Of a DNA stretch of 64,000 bases, positions 54,301-56,319 are shown in pieces. Where the stretch lies: positions 36,442,508 through 36,506,507 of the forward strand of contig NC_088776.1 in assembly GCF_954871325.1 (NCBI RefSeq), in the 5' to 3' direction. Positions within the stretch are counted from its first letter, which is position 1. Each line of letters begins with the position of its first letter. The DNA is from Gordionus sp. m RMFG-2023 (Eukaryota; Nematomorpha; Gordioida; Chordodea; Parachordodidae). Position numbers and translations under genes: made by a program. A model generated the notes under the pieces. That model ran no database searches and was not told the origin of the DNA. It saw only the letters and a program-made list of their open reading frames with translations.

Positions 54301-54551
54301 AATTTATTTATATACCTTATAACATTCAAAAATACATTAAAATAAGATGTTATACAACAGGGCCCTTGTTCTTGGAGGGAAAATTCAAAATCTATTATCA
54401 AATTTATATTATATATTTTTTTTAAATAACTTTTTAATTGATTAAATATTTCTTCACACGAATAAACTTCTTCTATAAGATAACCTGACGATGAAGCTGG
54501 GTTAAAAAGATCTTCTTTACAAAAAGGTATATCAAAATGAATGTTACTCAT
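192..54551 (-). CDS. Cap-D2: Condensin complex subunit 1 (CAP-D2/NCAPD2), 20 exons, 3' end off the window
   Basis: HEAT-repeat, non-SMC subunit of condensin I, which compacts mitotic chromosomes together with SMC2/SMC4, CAP-G and CAP-H (family knowledge). I read 20 exons by eye on the minus strand. All junctions are GT-AG, the phases fit throughout, and the total is 3,624 nt (1,208 codons) without a stop. Landmarks matching the family are the N-terminal block (exon 1), a HEAT segment [12 protein letters not shown] near residue 470 (exon 9), [12 protein letters not shown] (exon 14), the CET segment (exon 17), and the C-terminal Cnd1 block with [28 protein letters not shown] and AHLIGRDMI (exons 19-20). 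The human protein is about 1,400 residues, so roughly 200 C-terminal residues lie beyond position 1. Coding DNA is about 7% of the span; the rest is mostly mobile DNA. The start ATG at 54551 begins [10 protein letters not shown], which aligns with the usual N-terminus. No exon looks damaged, so the gene is probably functional. Confidence 0.93.
370..855. other. Cap-D2 intron 19, AT-rich
   Basis: Very AT-rich. Positions 500-710 carry repeated attcgattcg/attcgaat words in both orientations, like the MITE near 32138-32570, so this is probably a decayed copy. No gene seen. Confidence 0.4.
856..1026 (-). CDS. Cap-D2: Cap-D2 exon 19
   Basis: Encodes [20 protein letters not shown]...[18 protein letters not shown] then WIPYLYER. 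This is the conserved condensin subunit 1 C-terminal signature (human RSNLMVATGDLAIRFPNLVD). Donor gtaaat. Confidence 0.95.
1027..1480. other. Cap-D2 intron 18, nothing recognised
   Basis: AT-rich intron of 454 bp between exons 18 and 19. I see no ORF, repeat end or motif that I can support. Confidence 0.6.
1481..1607 (-). CDS. Cap-D2: Cap-D2 exon 18
   Basis: Encodes [20 protein letters not shown]...[17 protein letters not shown]. It matches human LAAFVPLLLKVCNNPGL...LSAAASLALGKFCMI. The overhangs fit exons 17 and 19. Its acceptor lies 131 bp from the first long-TIR transposon. Confidence 0.9.
1741..5161 (-). mobile_element. Long-TIR DNA transposon 1, 4-bp target duplication
   Basis: The ends GGGTCATTCCA...TGGAATGACCC are flanked on both sides by ATTT (1737-1740 and 5162-5165). 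The inverted repeats are about 0.7 kb (1741 to about 2420, and about 4398 to 5161) and align along their whole length with indels. The interior, 2.5-4.4 kb, carries a decayed minus-strand gene. The whole element is 3,421 bp inside Cap-D2 intron 17. Termini, target duplication size and gene are shared with the element at 23365-25721. I cannot assign it to a named superfamily with confidence. Confidence 0.85.
2995..4026 (-). pseudogene. Decayed gene of long-TIR transposon (DFG / [20 protein letters not shown] family)
   Basis: Protein pieces in order on the minus strand. [20 protein letters not shown] then [17 protein letters not shown]...[13 protein letters not shown] (4026-3820). [19 protein letters not shown] (about 3815-3750). 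[20 protein letters not shown] (about 3625-3550). [20 protein letters not shown] then [20 protein letters not shown] then [15 protein letters not shown] (3180-2995). I know this order from repetitive uncharacterised proteins of aphids, cnidarians and fish. Asp in FSD and His/Asp near HGKSAC could belong to a nuclease-like site (inference). There are several frameshifts and a missing middle, so it is not functional. Confidence 0.7.
5166..5444. other. Cap-D2 intron 17 remainder
   Basis: AT-rich sequence between the long-TIR transposon and exon 17. Nothing recognised. Confidence 0.6.
5445..5687 (-). CDS. Cap-D2: Cap-D2 exon 17
   Basis: Encodes [20 protein letters not shown] then [16 protein letters not shown], an acidic insert, and [15 protein letters not shown]. 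It matches human LLSLAGDVALQQLVHLE...AELIRGICEMELL. Confidence 0.93.
5688..6013. other. Cap-D2 intron 16, 3' part
   Basis: Intron sequence directly upstream of exon 17, including the acceptor tract (T/C-rich on the minus strand). No other feature seen. Confidence 0.55.
6014..6329. mobile_element. Short MITE with GGCCC-rich inverted ends (hAT-like)
   Basis: Left end AGTGATCTGCATCGGGCC; right end the inverse of AGAGATCTGCAAAGTTAGGC. Both ends carry several GCCCGGCC words and the middle is AT-rich. Flanks ttctgatt and ttctggta could be a decayed 8-bp duplication (6 of 8). The same end type recurs at 9500-9728, 32970-33183 and 38330/53159. Confidence 0.6.
6330..7188. other. Intron stretch with one small ORF
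   Basis: Mostly AT-rich. It holds the ORF at 6535-6750 described separately and an AATAAA near 6957. Nothing else recognised. Confidence 0.5.
6535..6750 (+). CDS. Small ORF with C-terminal hydrophobic helix, unrecognised
   Basis: 71 codons from ATG. A polar N-terminal half contains [15 protein letters not shown] and [17 protein letters not shown]. It is followed by about 22 hydrophobic residues ([18 protein letters not shown]) and a short tail. The reading frame is open upstream to a plausible acceptor (ttccag, about 6513), so it could be a last exon. AATAAA follows about 200 bp later. It lies antisense inside Cap-D2 intron 16. I do not recognise it; a transposon remnant is an equally possible explanation. 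Confidence 0.3.
   Translation: MKYLTEQVEYETMPELENGDSNYIHNRDIKKGYQAVKPIRGKYQKFFFIMFTLFSLIIYLLLTYRLLYFNA
7189..8003. mobile_element. Non-autonomous TIR element (ACATAGGCGTAGCAGG ends)
   Basis: The ends ACATAGGCGTAGCAGG and CCTGCTACGCCTATGT are perfect inverses for 16 bp. Just inside each are long G/C runs (G tract near 7216; C tract near 7983). TATAG occurs beside both ends, separated by one base on the right, and may be the target duplication. The 0.8 kb interior is AT-rich without coding sequence. Confidence 0.7.
8108..9728 (+). mobile_element. hAT transposon remnant
   Basis: Positions 8108-8231 hold a GGCC-rich palindromic stretch (gcgccggccgg ... cggccggggc). Plus-strand pieces of a hAT transposase follow: [16 protein letters not shown] near 9297-9345, and a decayed [22 protein letters not shown] stretch near 9420-9490, as in many hAT N-terminal halves. 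The right end at 9500-9728 has GGGCC words and the inverse of AGTGATCTGCATCGGGGC. There are many stops, and the C-terminal half is missing or displaced by the right end. Confidence 0.5.
8420..8653 (+). pseudogene. Possible N-terminal piece of hAT transposase
   Basis: 77-codon ORF beginning [20 protein letters not shown], with a cysteine pair FYCNCC where a BED-type zinc finger is expected, and an acidic DDDD run. It lies in the hAT remnant ahead of the [13 protein letters not shown] segment. Assignment rests on position and the weak zinc-finger pattern. Confidence 0.35.
9935..10530 (+). mobile_element. hAT remnant with GTAACG terminal motifs
   Basis: Positions 9950-10070 carry several GTAACG/CGTTAC words in both orientations, typical of a hAT end. 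At about 10365-10520 decayed plus-strand pieces resemble the hAT dimerisation domain (NCERTFNKKLKKIG-like, then an [15 protein letters not shown] stretch). Strongly decayed. Confidence 0.45.
10531..10853. other. AT-rich intron stretch
   Basis: Intron 16 of Cap-D2. Nothing recognised. Confidence 0.6.
10879..11055 (+). other. GC-richer 58-codon ORF, unidentified
   Basis: ATG-to-stop ORF of 58 codons starting [20 protein letters not shown] and ending [12 protein letters not shown]. It is much richer in G+C than its surroundings. The opposite strand is also open across most of the same stretch, so the coding strand, if any, is unclear. It ends 84 bp from the end of Cap-D2 exon 16. Not recognised; possibly a fragment of a mobile element. 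Confidence 0.25.
11139..11306 (-). CDS. Cap-D2: Cap-D2 exon 16
   Basis: Encodes [20 protein letters not shown] then [17 protein letters not shown]. It matches human DPLWIPFKEVAVTLIYQLAEGPEVICAQIL. The donor gtttac after NGEIIIK gives the one-base overhang needed by exon 17. Confidence 0.9.
11307..12615. other. Cap-D2 intron 15, nothing recognised
   Basis: 1.3 kb, AT-rich. A region near 12180-12310 (names such as ctctctcctt) is slightly less AT-rich. I see no coding signal or repeat ends. Confidence 0.55.
12616..12703 (-). CDS. Cap-D2: Cap-D2 exon 15
   Basis: Encodes [20 protein letters not shown] followed by TKMINLLIS. It matches the human FRLPQEHRLFERLRETV segment. The one-base overhang is completed by exon 16. 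It is too short to appear in a simple ORF search. Confidence 0.85.
12704..13244. other. Cap-D2 intron 14, nothing recognised
   Basis: 541 bp, AT-rich, between exons 14 and 15. No feature seen. Confidence 0.6.
13245..13652 (-). CDS. Cap-D2: Cap-D2 exon 14
   Basis: Encodes [20 protein letters not shown], a polar insert, [15 protein letters not shown], then [15 protein letters not shown]...[17 protein letters not shown]. It matches human NLDTLVSIGLDE...AQQVCHAIANISDRRKP. It starts and ends in phase 0. Confidence 0.92.
13699..13774 (-). CDS. Cap-D2: Cap-D2 exon 13
   Basis: Encodes [20 protein letters not shown] then SFEEL, ending in phase 0. It corresponds to human ALIQNLSLLLVDASVGTI...EEILCEF. 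A 46 bp intron separates it from exon 14. Confidence 0.86.
19141..20715 (+). mobile_element. hAT transposon inside the Gypsy LTR
   Basis: The ends CAGTCTTGTTAAGGAGCG and CGTTAACAAGACTG are flanked by a perfect 8-bp duplication TATATAGG (19133-19140 and 20716-20723). GGAGCGGGAGC-type repeats lie just inside both ends. 1,575 bp, with a shortened transposase gene. It is the youngest of the three nested insertions here. Confidence 0.9.
19521..20484 (+). pseudogene. hAT transposase, shortened and broken
   Basis: Reads from [16 protein letters not shown] (then a stop near 19570) through [40 protein letters not shown] (the TRWNS-Y motif of hAT transposases) and [18 protein letters not shown] plausible short intron (gtaaat at about 19867 to ttttag at about 19914) is followed by [20 protein letters not shown]. 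The last piece is [20 protein letters not shown]..., then [12 protein letters not shown]...KANKRL to 20484. The C-terminal dimerisation domain and the N-terminal zinc finger are absent, and there is at least one in-frame stop and one frame change, so it is non-autonomous. Confidence 0.7.
20814..21143. other. Cap-D2 intron 12, 5' end
   Basis: AT-rich intron sequence next to exon 12. Nothing recognised. Confidence 0.55.
21144..21294 (-). CDS. Cap-D2: Cap-D2 exon 12
   Basis: Encodes [20 protein letters not shown] plus an acidic, Asn-rich tail. It matches human GVREAVLNAYRQLYLNPKGD. The donor is gtaaaag, and the overhang fits exon 13 across a 7.4 kb intron. Confidence 0.86.
21561..21753 (-). CDS. 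Cap-D2: Cap-D2 exon 11
   Basis: Encodes [20 protein letters not shown]...[15 protein letters not shown]...[17 protein letters not shown]. It matches human ITEAIGIISKMMYEN...VIEFFVMVFQFG...RRMLPLIWS. The start uses the acceptor AG at 21754-21755, which keeps phase 0 with exon 10. Confidence 0.88.
21754..22364. other. Cap-D2 intron 10, 3' part
   Basis: About 600 bp of intron upstream of exon 11. I looked for an extra small exon and found none that fits the phase. No repeat ends seen apart from TTAAAAAA at 22357-22364, which belongs to the next element. Confidence 0.5.
22365..23003. mobile_element. hAT-type MITE (TAGGAATGTACCGATA ends)
   Basis: Ends TAGGAATGTACCGATA and GGTACACCCTTA, with flanks TTAAAAAA (22357-22364) and TTAAAAAT (23004-23011), a near-perfect 8-bp duplication. 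ATCGGATCGG words lie near both ends. Same family as the 14031 and 36926 elements. It contains a stretch (22720-22860) related to the first 100 bp of the window. Confidence 0.75.
23012..23360. other. Intron stretch between two elements
   Basis: About 350 bp with a minus-strand ORF (23350-23147). I could not match this ORF to Cap-D2 or to a transposon family. No support for a gene. Confidence 0.5.
23365..25721 (-). mobile_element. Long-TIR DNA transposon 2, 4-bp target duplication
   Basis: Ends GGTGAATTCCATATTAAACC and its inverse with TGGAATTCACC, flanked on both sides by ATAT (23361-23364 and 25722-25725). The inverted repeats are about 0.67 kb (to about 24030, and from about 25025) and closely matched, including the stretch GCGGGTAAA and the GGGATCAACATGGGTTTAGG region. 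The interior (about 1 kb) carries a decayed minus-strand gene related to that in the 1741-5161 element. Lies in Cap-D2 intron 10. Confidence 0.85.
24330..24620 (-). pseudogene. Decayed gene fragment of long-TIR transposon 2
   Basis: Minus-strand sequence reads [16 protein letters not shown] then a stop, then HFL and, in another frame, [13 protein letters not shown] and [16 protein letters not shown] pieces. This matches the [14 protein letters not shown]...HGKSAC...[11 protein letters not shown] block of the 1741-5161 element. A QW-like block (about 24830-24900 region, minus) precedes it. Several frame changes; not functional. Confidence 0.55.
25866..25945 (-). CDS. Cap-D2: Cap-D2 exon 10
   Basis: Encodes [20 protein letters not shown] followed by NYDYMK. 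Phases fit exon 9 and exon 11 exactly. Position and length match the human KQEMLVQYLQDAYSF segment, although identity is low. It sits 144 bp from the end of the second long-TIR transposon. Confidence 0.75.
26005..26296. repeat. Possible decayed GGCC-type MITE
   Basis: Positions 26005-26100 and 26245-26296 carry GGCCTGAA, CGGGC and GCCCGA words in opposite orientations around an AT-rich middle, like the 6014-6329 element. Ends and duplication are not clear. Confidence 0.35.
26355..26440. repeat. Terminal fragment of a long-TIR transposon
   Basis: The words GGGATCATTCCATGAAG and CAGACCCCTTTCAATTCG resemble the outer end of the 1741-5161 element on the minus strand (GGGTCATTCCA, CTACCCCTTTCGA). 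No partner end was found nearby. Confidence 0.5.
26451..27593. mobile_element. Foldback-like element whose inverted ends are tandem repeats
   Basis: The left arm (about 26451-26545) and right arm (about 27420-27593) are inverted copies beginning GGTTTCCC. Each arm is built of repeats of a unit close to GATCAAAAAAGGAAAAGT (at least five units on the right). The middle 0.9 kb is AT-rich with no coding capacity. No clear target duplication. It lies in Cap-D2 intron 9. Confidence 0.7.
27596..28367. other. Cap-D2 intron 9, 5' part
   Basis: AT-rich, more than 700 bp, nothing recognised apart from the exon 9 donor gtaaaa at its right edge. Confidence 0.55.
28368..28845 (-). CDS. Cap-D2: Cap-D2 exon 9
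   Basis: Encodes [20 protein letters not shown], then MQALPRSIF...[20 protein letters not shown], then an acidic Asp/Gly-rich stretch. It matches human HDVNSFVRSRVLQLF...GRLADKSVLVCKNAIQLL. It is the longest exon (478 bp) and ends with a one-base overhang. Confidence 0.95.
28846..29431. other. Cap-D2 intron 8, 3' part
   Basis: About 590 bp. The stretch 29300-29400 is a little less AT-rich and open on both strands, but I recognise nothing in it. Confidence 0.5.
29440..30251. mobile_element. hAT-type MITE (CAGGGATGCGAATTCGG ends)
   Basis: Ends CAGGGATGCGAATTCGG and GTTCGAACCCCTG, flanked by GTTTTCAA (29432-29439) and GTTTTAAA (30252-30259), 7 of 8 bases matching. Both ends are rich in GGGTTC/CCCGGG words such as AACCCGGGTT. 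The middle is AT-rich without coding sequence. Confidence 0.75.
30260..30983. other. Cap-D2 intron 8, 5' part
   Basis: AT-rich; nothing recognised. Confidence 0.55.
30984..31130 (-). CDS. Cap-D2: Cap-D2 exon 8
   Basis: Begins [20 protein letters not shown] after acceptor aaacag, directly continuing the LDGN of exon 7. This is the most recognisable CAP-D2 HEAT motif (human MMRNAVLAAMAEMVLQ). The acidic tail [16 protein letters not shown] ends in phase 0; the donor gttatt is weak, so the exact end is less certain. Confidence 0.88.
31131..31518. other. Cap-D2 intron 7
   Basis: 388 bp AT-rich intron between exons 7 and 8. Nothing recognised. Confidence 0.7.
31519..31714 (-). CDS. Cap-D2: Cap-D2 exon 7
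   Basis: Its first base completes an Asn codon with exon 6 ([14 protein letters not shown]). It then encodes [20 protein letters not shown]...LLPRYLDGN. It matches human GTKGFAAFLTELAERVP...CILLDHLDGE. It ends in phase 0 at donor gtatgc. Confidence 0.92.
31715..32137. other. Cap-D2 intron 6, 3' end
   Basis: Sequence upstream of exon 7. A short minus-strand stretch at about 31930-31995 looks coding-like but does not fit the exon phases. Nothing else recognised. Confidence 0.5.
32138..32570. mobile_element. Probable MITE with ATTCG-rich inverted ends
   Basis: Left end near TACCTAAAAATAATTATTCG and right end the inverse of TACCTATAAAAATACGAATC. Both sides contain CGATTCGTA/TTCGAATCG words. The target duplication is unclear. 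A decayed relative may lie at 500-710. Confidence 0.5.
32640..32700 (-). pseudogene. Fragment of hAT C-terminal motif
   Basis: Minus strand reads [14 protein letters not shown] (frame [10 protein letters not shown] followed by a stop), the hAT dimerisation-domain motif. Only about 60 bp are recognisable. Confidence 0.4.
32970..33183. repeat. GGCC-rich hAT terminal fragment
   Basis: Contains GGCCTGGCCTGGG at the left and AGGCCTGCAGTTCTCTG at the right. The right edge matches the CAGAGACCTGCAGGCC end of the 38330-53159 hAT. The partner end is decayed or missing. Confidence 0.5.
33372..34028 (+). mobile_element. hAT copy A, 5' part only
   Basis: Starts CAGGGTTGGGCAGTATCGC and runs through GTATCTTG/AGATAC-rich subterminal sequence into a transposase start [20 protein letters not shown] and [15 protein letters not shown]. 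It is nearly identical to copy B (34496 onward) but breaks off after KAFKEF. N-terminal half only. Confidence 0.75.
34120..34292. repeat. Short stretch with possible inverted ends
   Basis: CCTAATGGTCAACGTTGC at the left and CACCATTAATGGG at the right look like decayed inverted ends of a 170 bp insert. No target duplication is evident. Confidence 0.3.
34293..34492. repeat. Dispersed 200 bp repeat, copy 1
   Basis: Shares words such as AATTCTTGGGTATAGG, TATGGACGTTT, GTCCTAGGACTATTA, ATAAGTAC and GGAAAACCTAGC with 58305-58512, in the same orientation. No coding potential. It lies directly in front of hAT copy B. Confidence 0.65.
34496..36430 (+). mobile_element. hAT copy B, with most of a transposase
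   Basis: Begins CAGGGTTGGGCAGTATCGC at 34496 and carries a decayed transposase from 34804 to about 36230. The right terminal repeat was not found; related ends lie inverted at about 53170-53366. Copies A and B share the first 0.65 kb almost exactly. Confidence 0.7.
34804..36230 (+). pseudogene. hAT transposase, decayed (copy B)
   Basis: [20 protein letters not shown]...[15 protein letters not shown] (D of the DDE triad in the VTDNGSN motif), a plausible intron to about 35216, then [17 protein letters not shown] (the RC-aH-L motif), [11 protein letters not shown] (TRWNS motif), [16 protein letters not shown]. In other frames follow [10 protein letters not shown]...FKNIYD, then [24 protein letters not shown] dimerisation motif near 36090-36150. 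Several frameshifts and a stop; not functional. The family is hAT of the ZBED/SCAN-like group. Confidence 0.75.
36440..36617. repeat. Terminal fragment of a long-TIR transposon
   Basis: Ends GGTCGATTTGTCATGGAATTACCC, resembling the inverse end of the 1741-5161 element (ATTTGTCATGGAATGACCC). Only one arm is present. Confidence 0.45.
36618..36925. other. Intron 6 stretch, nothing recognised
   Basis: AT-rich, no ORF or repeat ends that I can support. Confidence 0.55.
36926..37521. mobile_element. hAT-type MITE (TAGGGCTGTGCCGAT ends)
   Basis: Ends TAGGGCTGTGCCGATATT and TTGGTACAGCCCTA with ATCGG-rich subterminal words. Flanks atttcgtc and atttctct agree at 5 of 8 bases. Third copy of the family at 14031 and 22365. 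Confidence 0.7.
37522..38321 (-). other. Possibly decayed coding sequence, unrecognised
   Basis: On the minus strand, frames near 37530-37940 give phrases such as FGF-like [17 protein letters not shown] and [18 protein letters not shown] with interspersed stops. This could be an old transposon gene but I cannot name the family. Confidence 0.25.
39098..39343 (+). pseudogene. hAT transposase C-terminal dimerisation domain
   Basis: Reads [20 protein letters not shown] then [20 protein letters not shown] then [17 protein letters not shown], the hAT C-terminal domain with the SAS-CE-FS-G core and the R--L-P-K-D-L ending. Upstream DDE sequence is absent, so this hAT copy is internally deleted. Confidence 0.85.
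39961..40335 (+). repeat. Left tandem GCGAA array (MULE TIR)
   Basis: About two dozen copies of GCGAA, usually TATCGCGAAAC or TATAGCGAAAC, spaced 13-17 bp with variable spacers. Inverted relative to the right array. Forms the bulk of the left TIR. Confidence 0.9.
40340..42057. other. MULE 5' non-coding region with an old insert
   Basis: No gene recognised. CAGGGTTGGCAAGTCAGTC at about 40697 and a GATCGGTCAAATG word near 41290 might be decayed ends of a hAT-type insert of 0.6 kb (weak). A G-rich tract lies at 41512-41530. Confidence 0.35.
42058..45618 (+). pseudogene. MULE transposase with FLYWCH-type zinc finger, interrupted by piggyBac
   Basis: An N-terminal FLYWCH-like end (CPVRLT, then [20 protein letters not shown]) is followed by a spacer to 42486. 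Next come [20 protein letters not shown] and [20 protein letters not shown] (first catalytic Asp in FSDGTF), a one-base frame change near 42730, and [12 protein letters not shown]...[19 protein letters not shown] with second Asp in TDFEMA, then [16 protein letters not shown]. After the insert come [69 protein letters not shown] (Glu in NNAVEGWH) and, after a short intron-like gap, [15 protein letters not shown]...[14 protein letters not shown] ending near 45618. The order is exactly that of FLYWCH-MULE transposases. Broken by the frame change and the insertion. Confidence 0.88.
43387..44470 (+). pseudogene. piggyBac-type transposase inserted in the MULE gene
   Basis: ATG at 43387: acidic N-terminus [20 protein letters not shown], a 45 bp intron-like gap (about 43482-43525), then [78 protein letters not shown] with catalytic-type D in VDEQI and [14 protein letters not shown] frame change near 44225 leads into [13 protein letters not shown] (the DNWF-S motif with the second catalytic Asp) and [12 protein letters not shown]. 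The end is decayed after 44470. The usual TTAA-flanked ends could not be placed; they should fall within about 43.0-43.2 and 44.7-44.9 kb. Confidence 0.85.
45620..47033. other. MULE 3' region, nothing recognised
   Basis: AT-rich. A short (ATGTC)n microsatellite lies at about 46621-46637. No coding sequence recognised. Confidence 0.5.
47580..48180 (+). pseudogene. Inverted partial copy of the same hAT transposase
   Basis: [20 protein letters not shown] then [20 protein letters not shown] at 47620-47750 matches, in opposite orientation, sequence near 49560-49380. The IGHR-NFKIL-type stretch at 47970-48010 matches the minus strand near 48890-48940. Many stops. Confidence 0.6.
48472..49133 (-). 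pseudogene. hAT transposase, decayed
   Basis: Minus-strand pieces: [60 protein letters not shown] (the TRW-SL-PA-RIL motif of SCAN/ZBED-like hAT proteins), then in a second [23 protein letters not shown] and [23 protein letters not shown] and dimerisation parts are not found. Frame change near 48840. Confidence 0.7.
50028..52425. other. MULE right inner region, nothing recognised
   Basis: AT-rich. A C tract at 51431-51443 after AACAAC and a G tract at 52183-52192 before GAGGGTTAAC are inverted and may mark a 0.8 kb insert. A (TTTC)n microsatellite lies at about 51937-51956. No gene recognised. Confidence 0.4.
52426..52936 (-). repeat. Right tandem TTCGC array (MULE TIR)
   Basis: About 33 copies of TTCGC (GTTTCGCGA, AGTTCGCGA, TATTCGCGG and similar), the inverse of the left array. 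Spacing is about 15 bp. The outermost 45 bp match the left array's outer end almost exactly; inner units do not align one to one. Confidence 0.9.
53170..53366 (-). repeat. hAT terminal fragment (CAGAGTTGGGCA end)
   Basis: The minus strand begins CAGAGTTGGGCATTACC and continues with ATACTTATATCTAAGATAC words, the same end type as the hAT copies at 33372 and 34496. No transposase here. It abuts Cap-D2 exon 6 (57 bp away). Confidence 0.6.
53423..53549 (-). CDS. Cap-D2: Cap-D2 exon 6
   Basis: Encodes [20 protein letters not shown]...[11 protein letters not shown] and ends with a two-base overhang at donor gtaaat. It aligns without a gap to human VKIIQMLQHFEHLAPVL...KSIVGEIV. The next exon is 21.7 kb away and its phase matches. 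Confidence 0.88.
53591..53715 (-). CDS. Cap-D2: Cap-D2 exon 5
   Basis: Encodes [20 protein letters not shown] then [17 protein letters not shown]. It corresponds to human LVTGCCYRLLENPTI...REAITHLLGVALTRYN. The intron before it is 37 bp, the shortest in the gene. Confidence 0.9.
53753..53937 (-). CDS. Cap-D2: Cap-D2 exon 4
   Basis: Begins GKKKIGNIN and continues [18 protein letters not shown]...[15 protein letters not shown]. It matches human FDWEEERQPILQLLTQLL...LWNHSIIEEEF. The 42 bp intron in front is clean. Confidence 0.88.
53980..54167 (-). CDS. Cap-D2: Cap-D2 exon 3
   Basis: Encodes [17 protein letters not shown]...[17 protein letters not shown]...GKTPGKK. It matches the human AILDD...ALKMNCYALIRLLESFE segment and the first part of the GKGKK linker. 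It ends in phase 0 at donor gtattt. Confidence 0.87.
54213..54271 (-). CDS. Cap-D2: Cap-D2 exon 2
   Basis: Encodes [19 protein letters not shown]. The first base completes a Ser codon with exon 1. The introns are 44 bp before and 45 bp after. It corresponds to the human DTLQFLIKVVSRH segment. Confidence 0.82.
54316..54551 (-). CDS. Cap-D2: Cap-D2 exon 1 (start codon)
   Basis: Starts at ATG 54551 and encodes [15 protein letters not shown] onward, ending ...YFNVFLNVI plus two bases (donor gtatat). It aligns with the N-terminus of animal CAP-D2 (F-x-I/L-P, EEV, a later SIL-x-x-F-like stretch). Only 86 bp separate the ATG from the Harbinger element upstream. Confidence 0.88.
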
Positions 54552-54637
54552 ATTAAAAAATTTAAATAAGGCGGTAAATGTGTAATGATGTACAGCGTTG
54601 AACGTTATTTAAAACTATAAGAATGTTATATTTATCA
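54552..54637 (-). promoter_or_regulatory. Short Cap-D2 5' flank left between ATG and Harbinger
   Basis: Only 86 bp lie between the start codon and the Harbinger end. No TATA-type or initiator motif can be firmly called. The core promoter is either in this strip, inside the transposon, or beyond it with a 5' UTR intron. Confidence 0.35.
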
Positions 54638-54784
54638 CCCTGAATTCATAGTGAAGAGCGATTGCGATCGCGATTTAGACGCGATATCCGATCGATCAAT
54701 CGATCGCAGCGATTTTCATTCATTTTGCAAAGCGATTGTTAAACAGGCACTGTTTCTGCGGATACGACTTTATATTCATTAAAA

Positions 54785-56319
54785 ATGGTAGCCATCCTCA
54801 AATTATTATTTTTTTACAGAATGATGTTGAAGAGTAGAAGATTAAATAATCTTAATATTAATAAAAGAAAGGAAGGTGAATTTTACATTCTTTTTCCAAA
54901 ACTATTAAAAAATGACGCAAAATTTTTTAACTATATGAGAATGACAAAGGTAATTTTATTCTATTTTATCTATAATTATTATAATTTAGGAGACATTTTA
55001 TTATATTCTAAAATATATAAAACCATTATTATATACTAAACGTACAAATTTCATTAAACATCCTATAAGTGTAGAAGAAATGCTTATGATTTGTTTAAGG
55101 TAAAAATAAAGCAATATTTAAATATATTTTTTATTTAGATATTTAGCAACAGGCTGTAGATACCCTACTTTGGCCTATTCTTTCAAAATAGGCATATCTA
55201 CAGTCCAGAAAATAATTAGCACAACCTGCCAAGCTATATGGCAAACTTTGGTAGGTAAACATATGCAACCACCTACTCTCACTGACTTTGAGAGGATAGC
55301 AAAGGTATAATATAGTGTATATTATATATATTATTATTTATAAGGAGTTTGAAGTGAATTGGAATTTACCAAATTGTGTGGGATGTATTGATGGAAAACA
55401 CTGCAGAATTAGAAAGCCACCTCATTCTGGCAGTGGGTTCTACAATTATAAACACTTTTTCTCTGTGGTTTTACAAGGTTTGTGAATTTGTTTTTTATTT
55501 ATGCTAATTAAATATTTCCATATTAATTAAACATTGTGATGAAAACTTGATAATTACAAAAATATAATTTTTGAAAAAATATATTATTTATATATTGTAA
55601 AAACAAGGAATTGTGGATGCCAAAGGCAAATTTATAACAGTCGATGTAGGAAGTTTTGGCAGTGAATCTGATGGAGGTGTTTTTGCTAACTCCAAAATAT
55701 ACAAAATGATAGAAAATGGAGATACAATTCCCTCCTTCTAAAAGATTGCCGAATTCCAGCCTCCTTTTCCCACATTTCTTTGTCACTGATGATGCCTATC
55801 ATTTGAAGTCCTATATTTTAAAGACTTATAAAGGTATAGTAAAAGAATATATTAATTTAATTATATCATATTTATATAATATATTAAAGCAATTATTTGG
55901 GCATTATTAATGGCCATTATTTTAATTATTAGGAATTTAAAATTTTATTAGTTATATGTTAAAATTTGTTTCCCTTATTATTTTAAGGTATCCTTACCCC
56001 TCAACAAGAGGCCTTTAATTATCGGATATCTCGTGCTAGGATACAAGTCGAATGTGCATTTGGCATCTTGAGAGCTAAATGGATGATTTTTGATCGTCCT
56101 ATGGATACAAAACTATCAATTACTGAATATATAATAAAAACATGCACATTATTGCATAATATTATTATTGATAAGGAAAGATTTATGTCTTTTAATCCTA
56201 AAATAAAATCACTCCCTGAAAATTTATTTAAACCACAATCAATTAAATCAGCAACAAATATTGCAAAATTTAATAGAAATTTATTATGCTTATATTTATA
56301 TAAAAATCCCATATTATAG
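54785..56319 (+). CDS. Harbinger DDE nuclease (transposase), six exons, one frameshift
   Basis: Exons 54785-54949, 54990-55099, 55139-55304, 55345-55477, 55608-55833 and 55988-56319. The first three introns are 39-40 bp, the last two 130-154 bp; phases agree. Landmarks: HPISVEEMLMICLRYLATGC (the LR-LATG motif); NCVGCIDGKHCRIRKP with the first catalytic Asp; HFFVTDDAYHLKSYILK with the second; SRARIQVECAFGILRAKW with the catalytic Glu; then a C-terminal stretch ending KNPIL. About 370 residues, normal for the family. One single-base frame change lies between GDTIP and PSKRLPN (about 55727-55740), so this copy is probably inactive unless that base is an error in the sequence. Confidence 0.9.
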
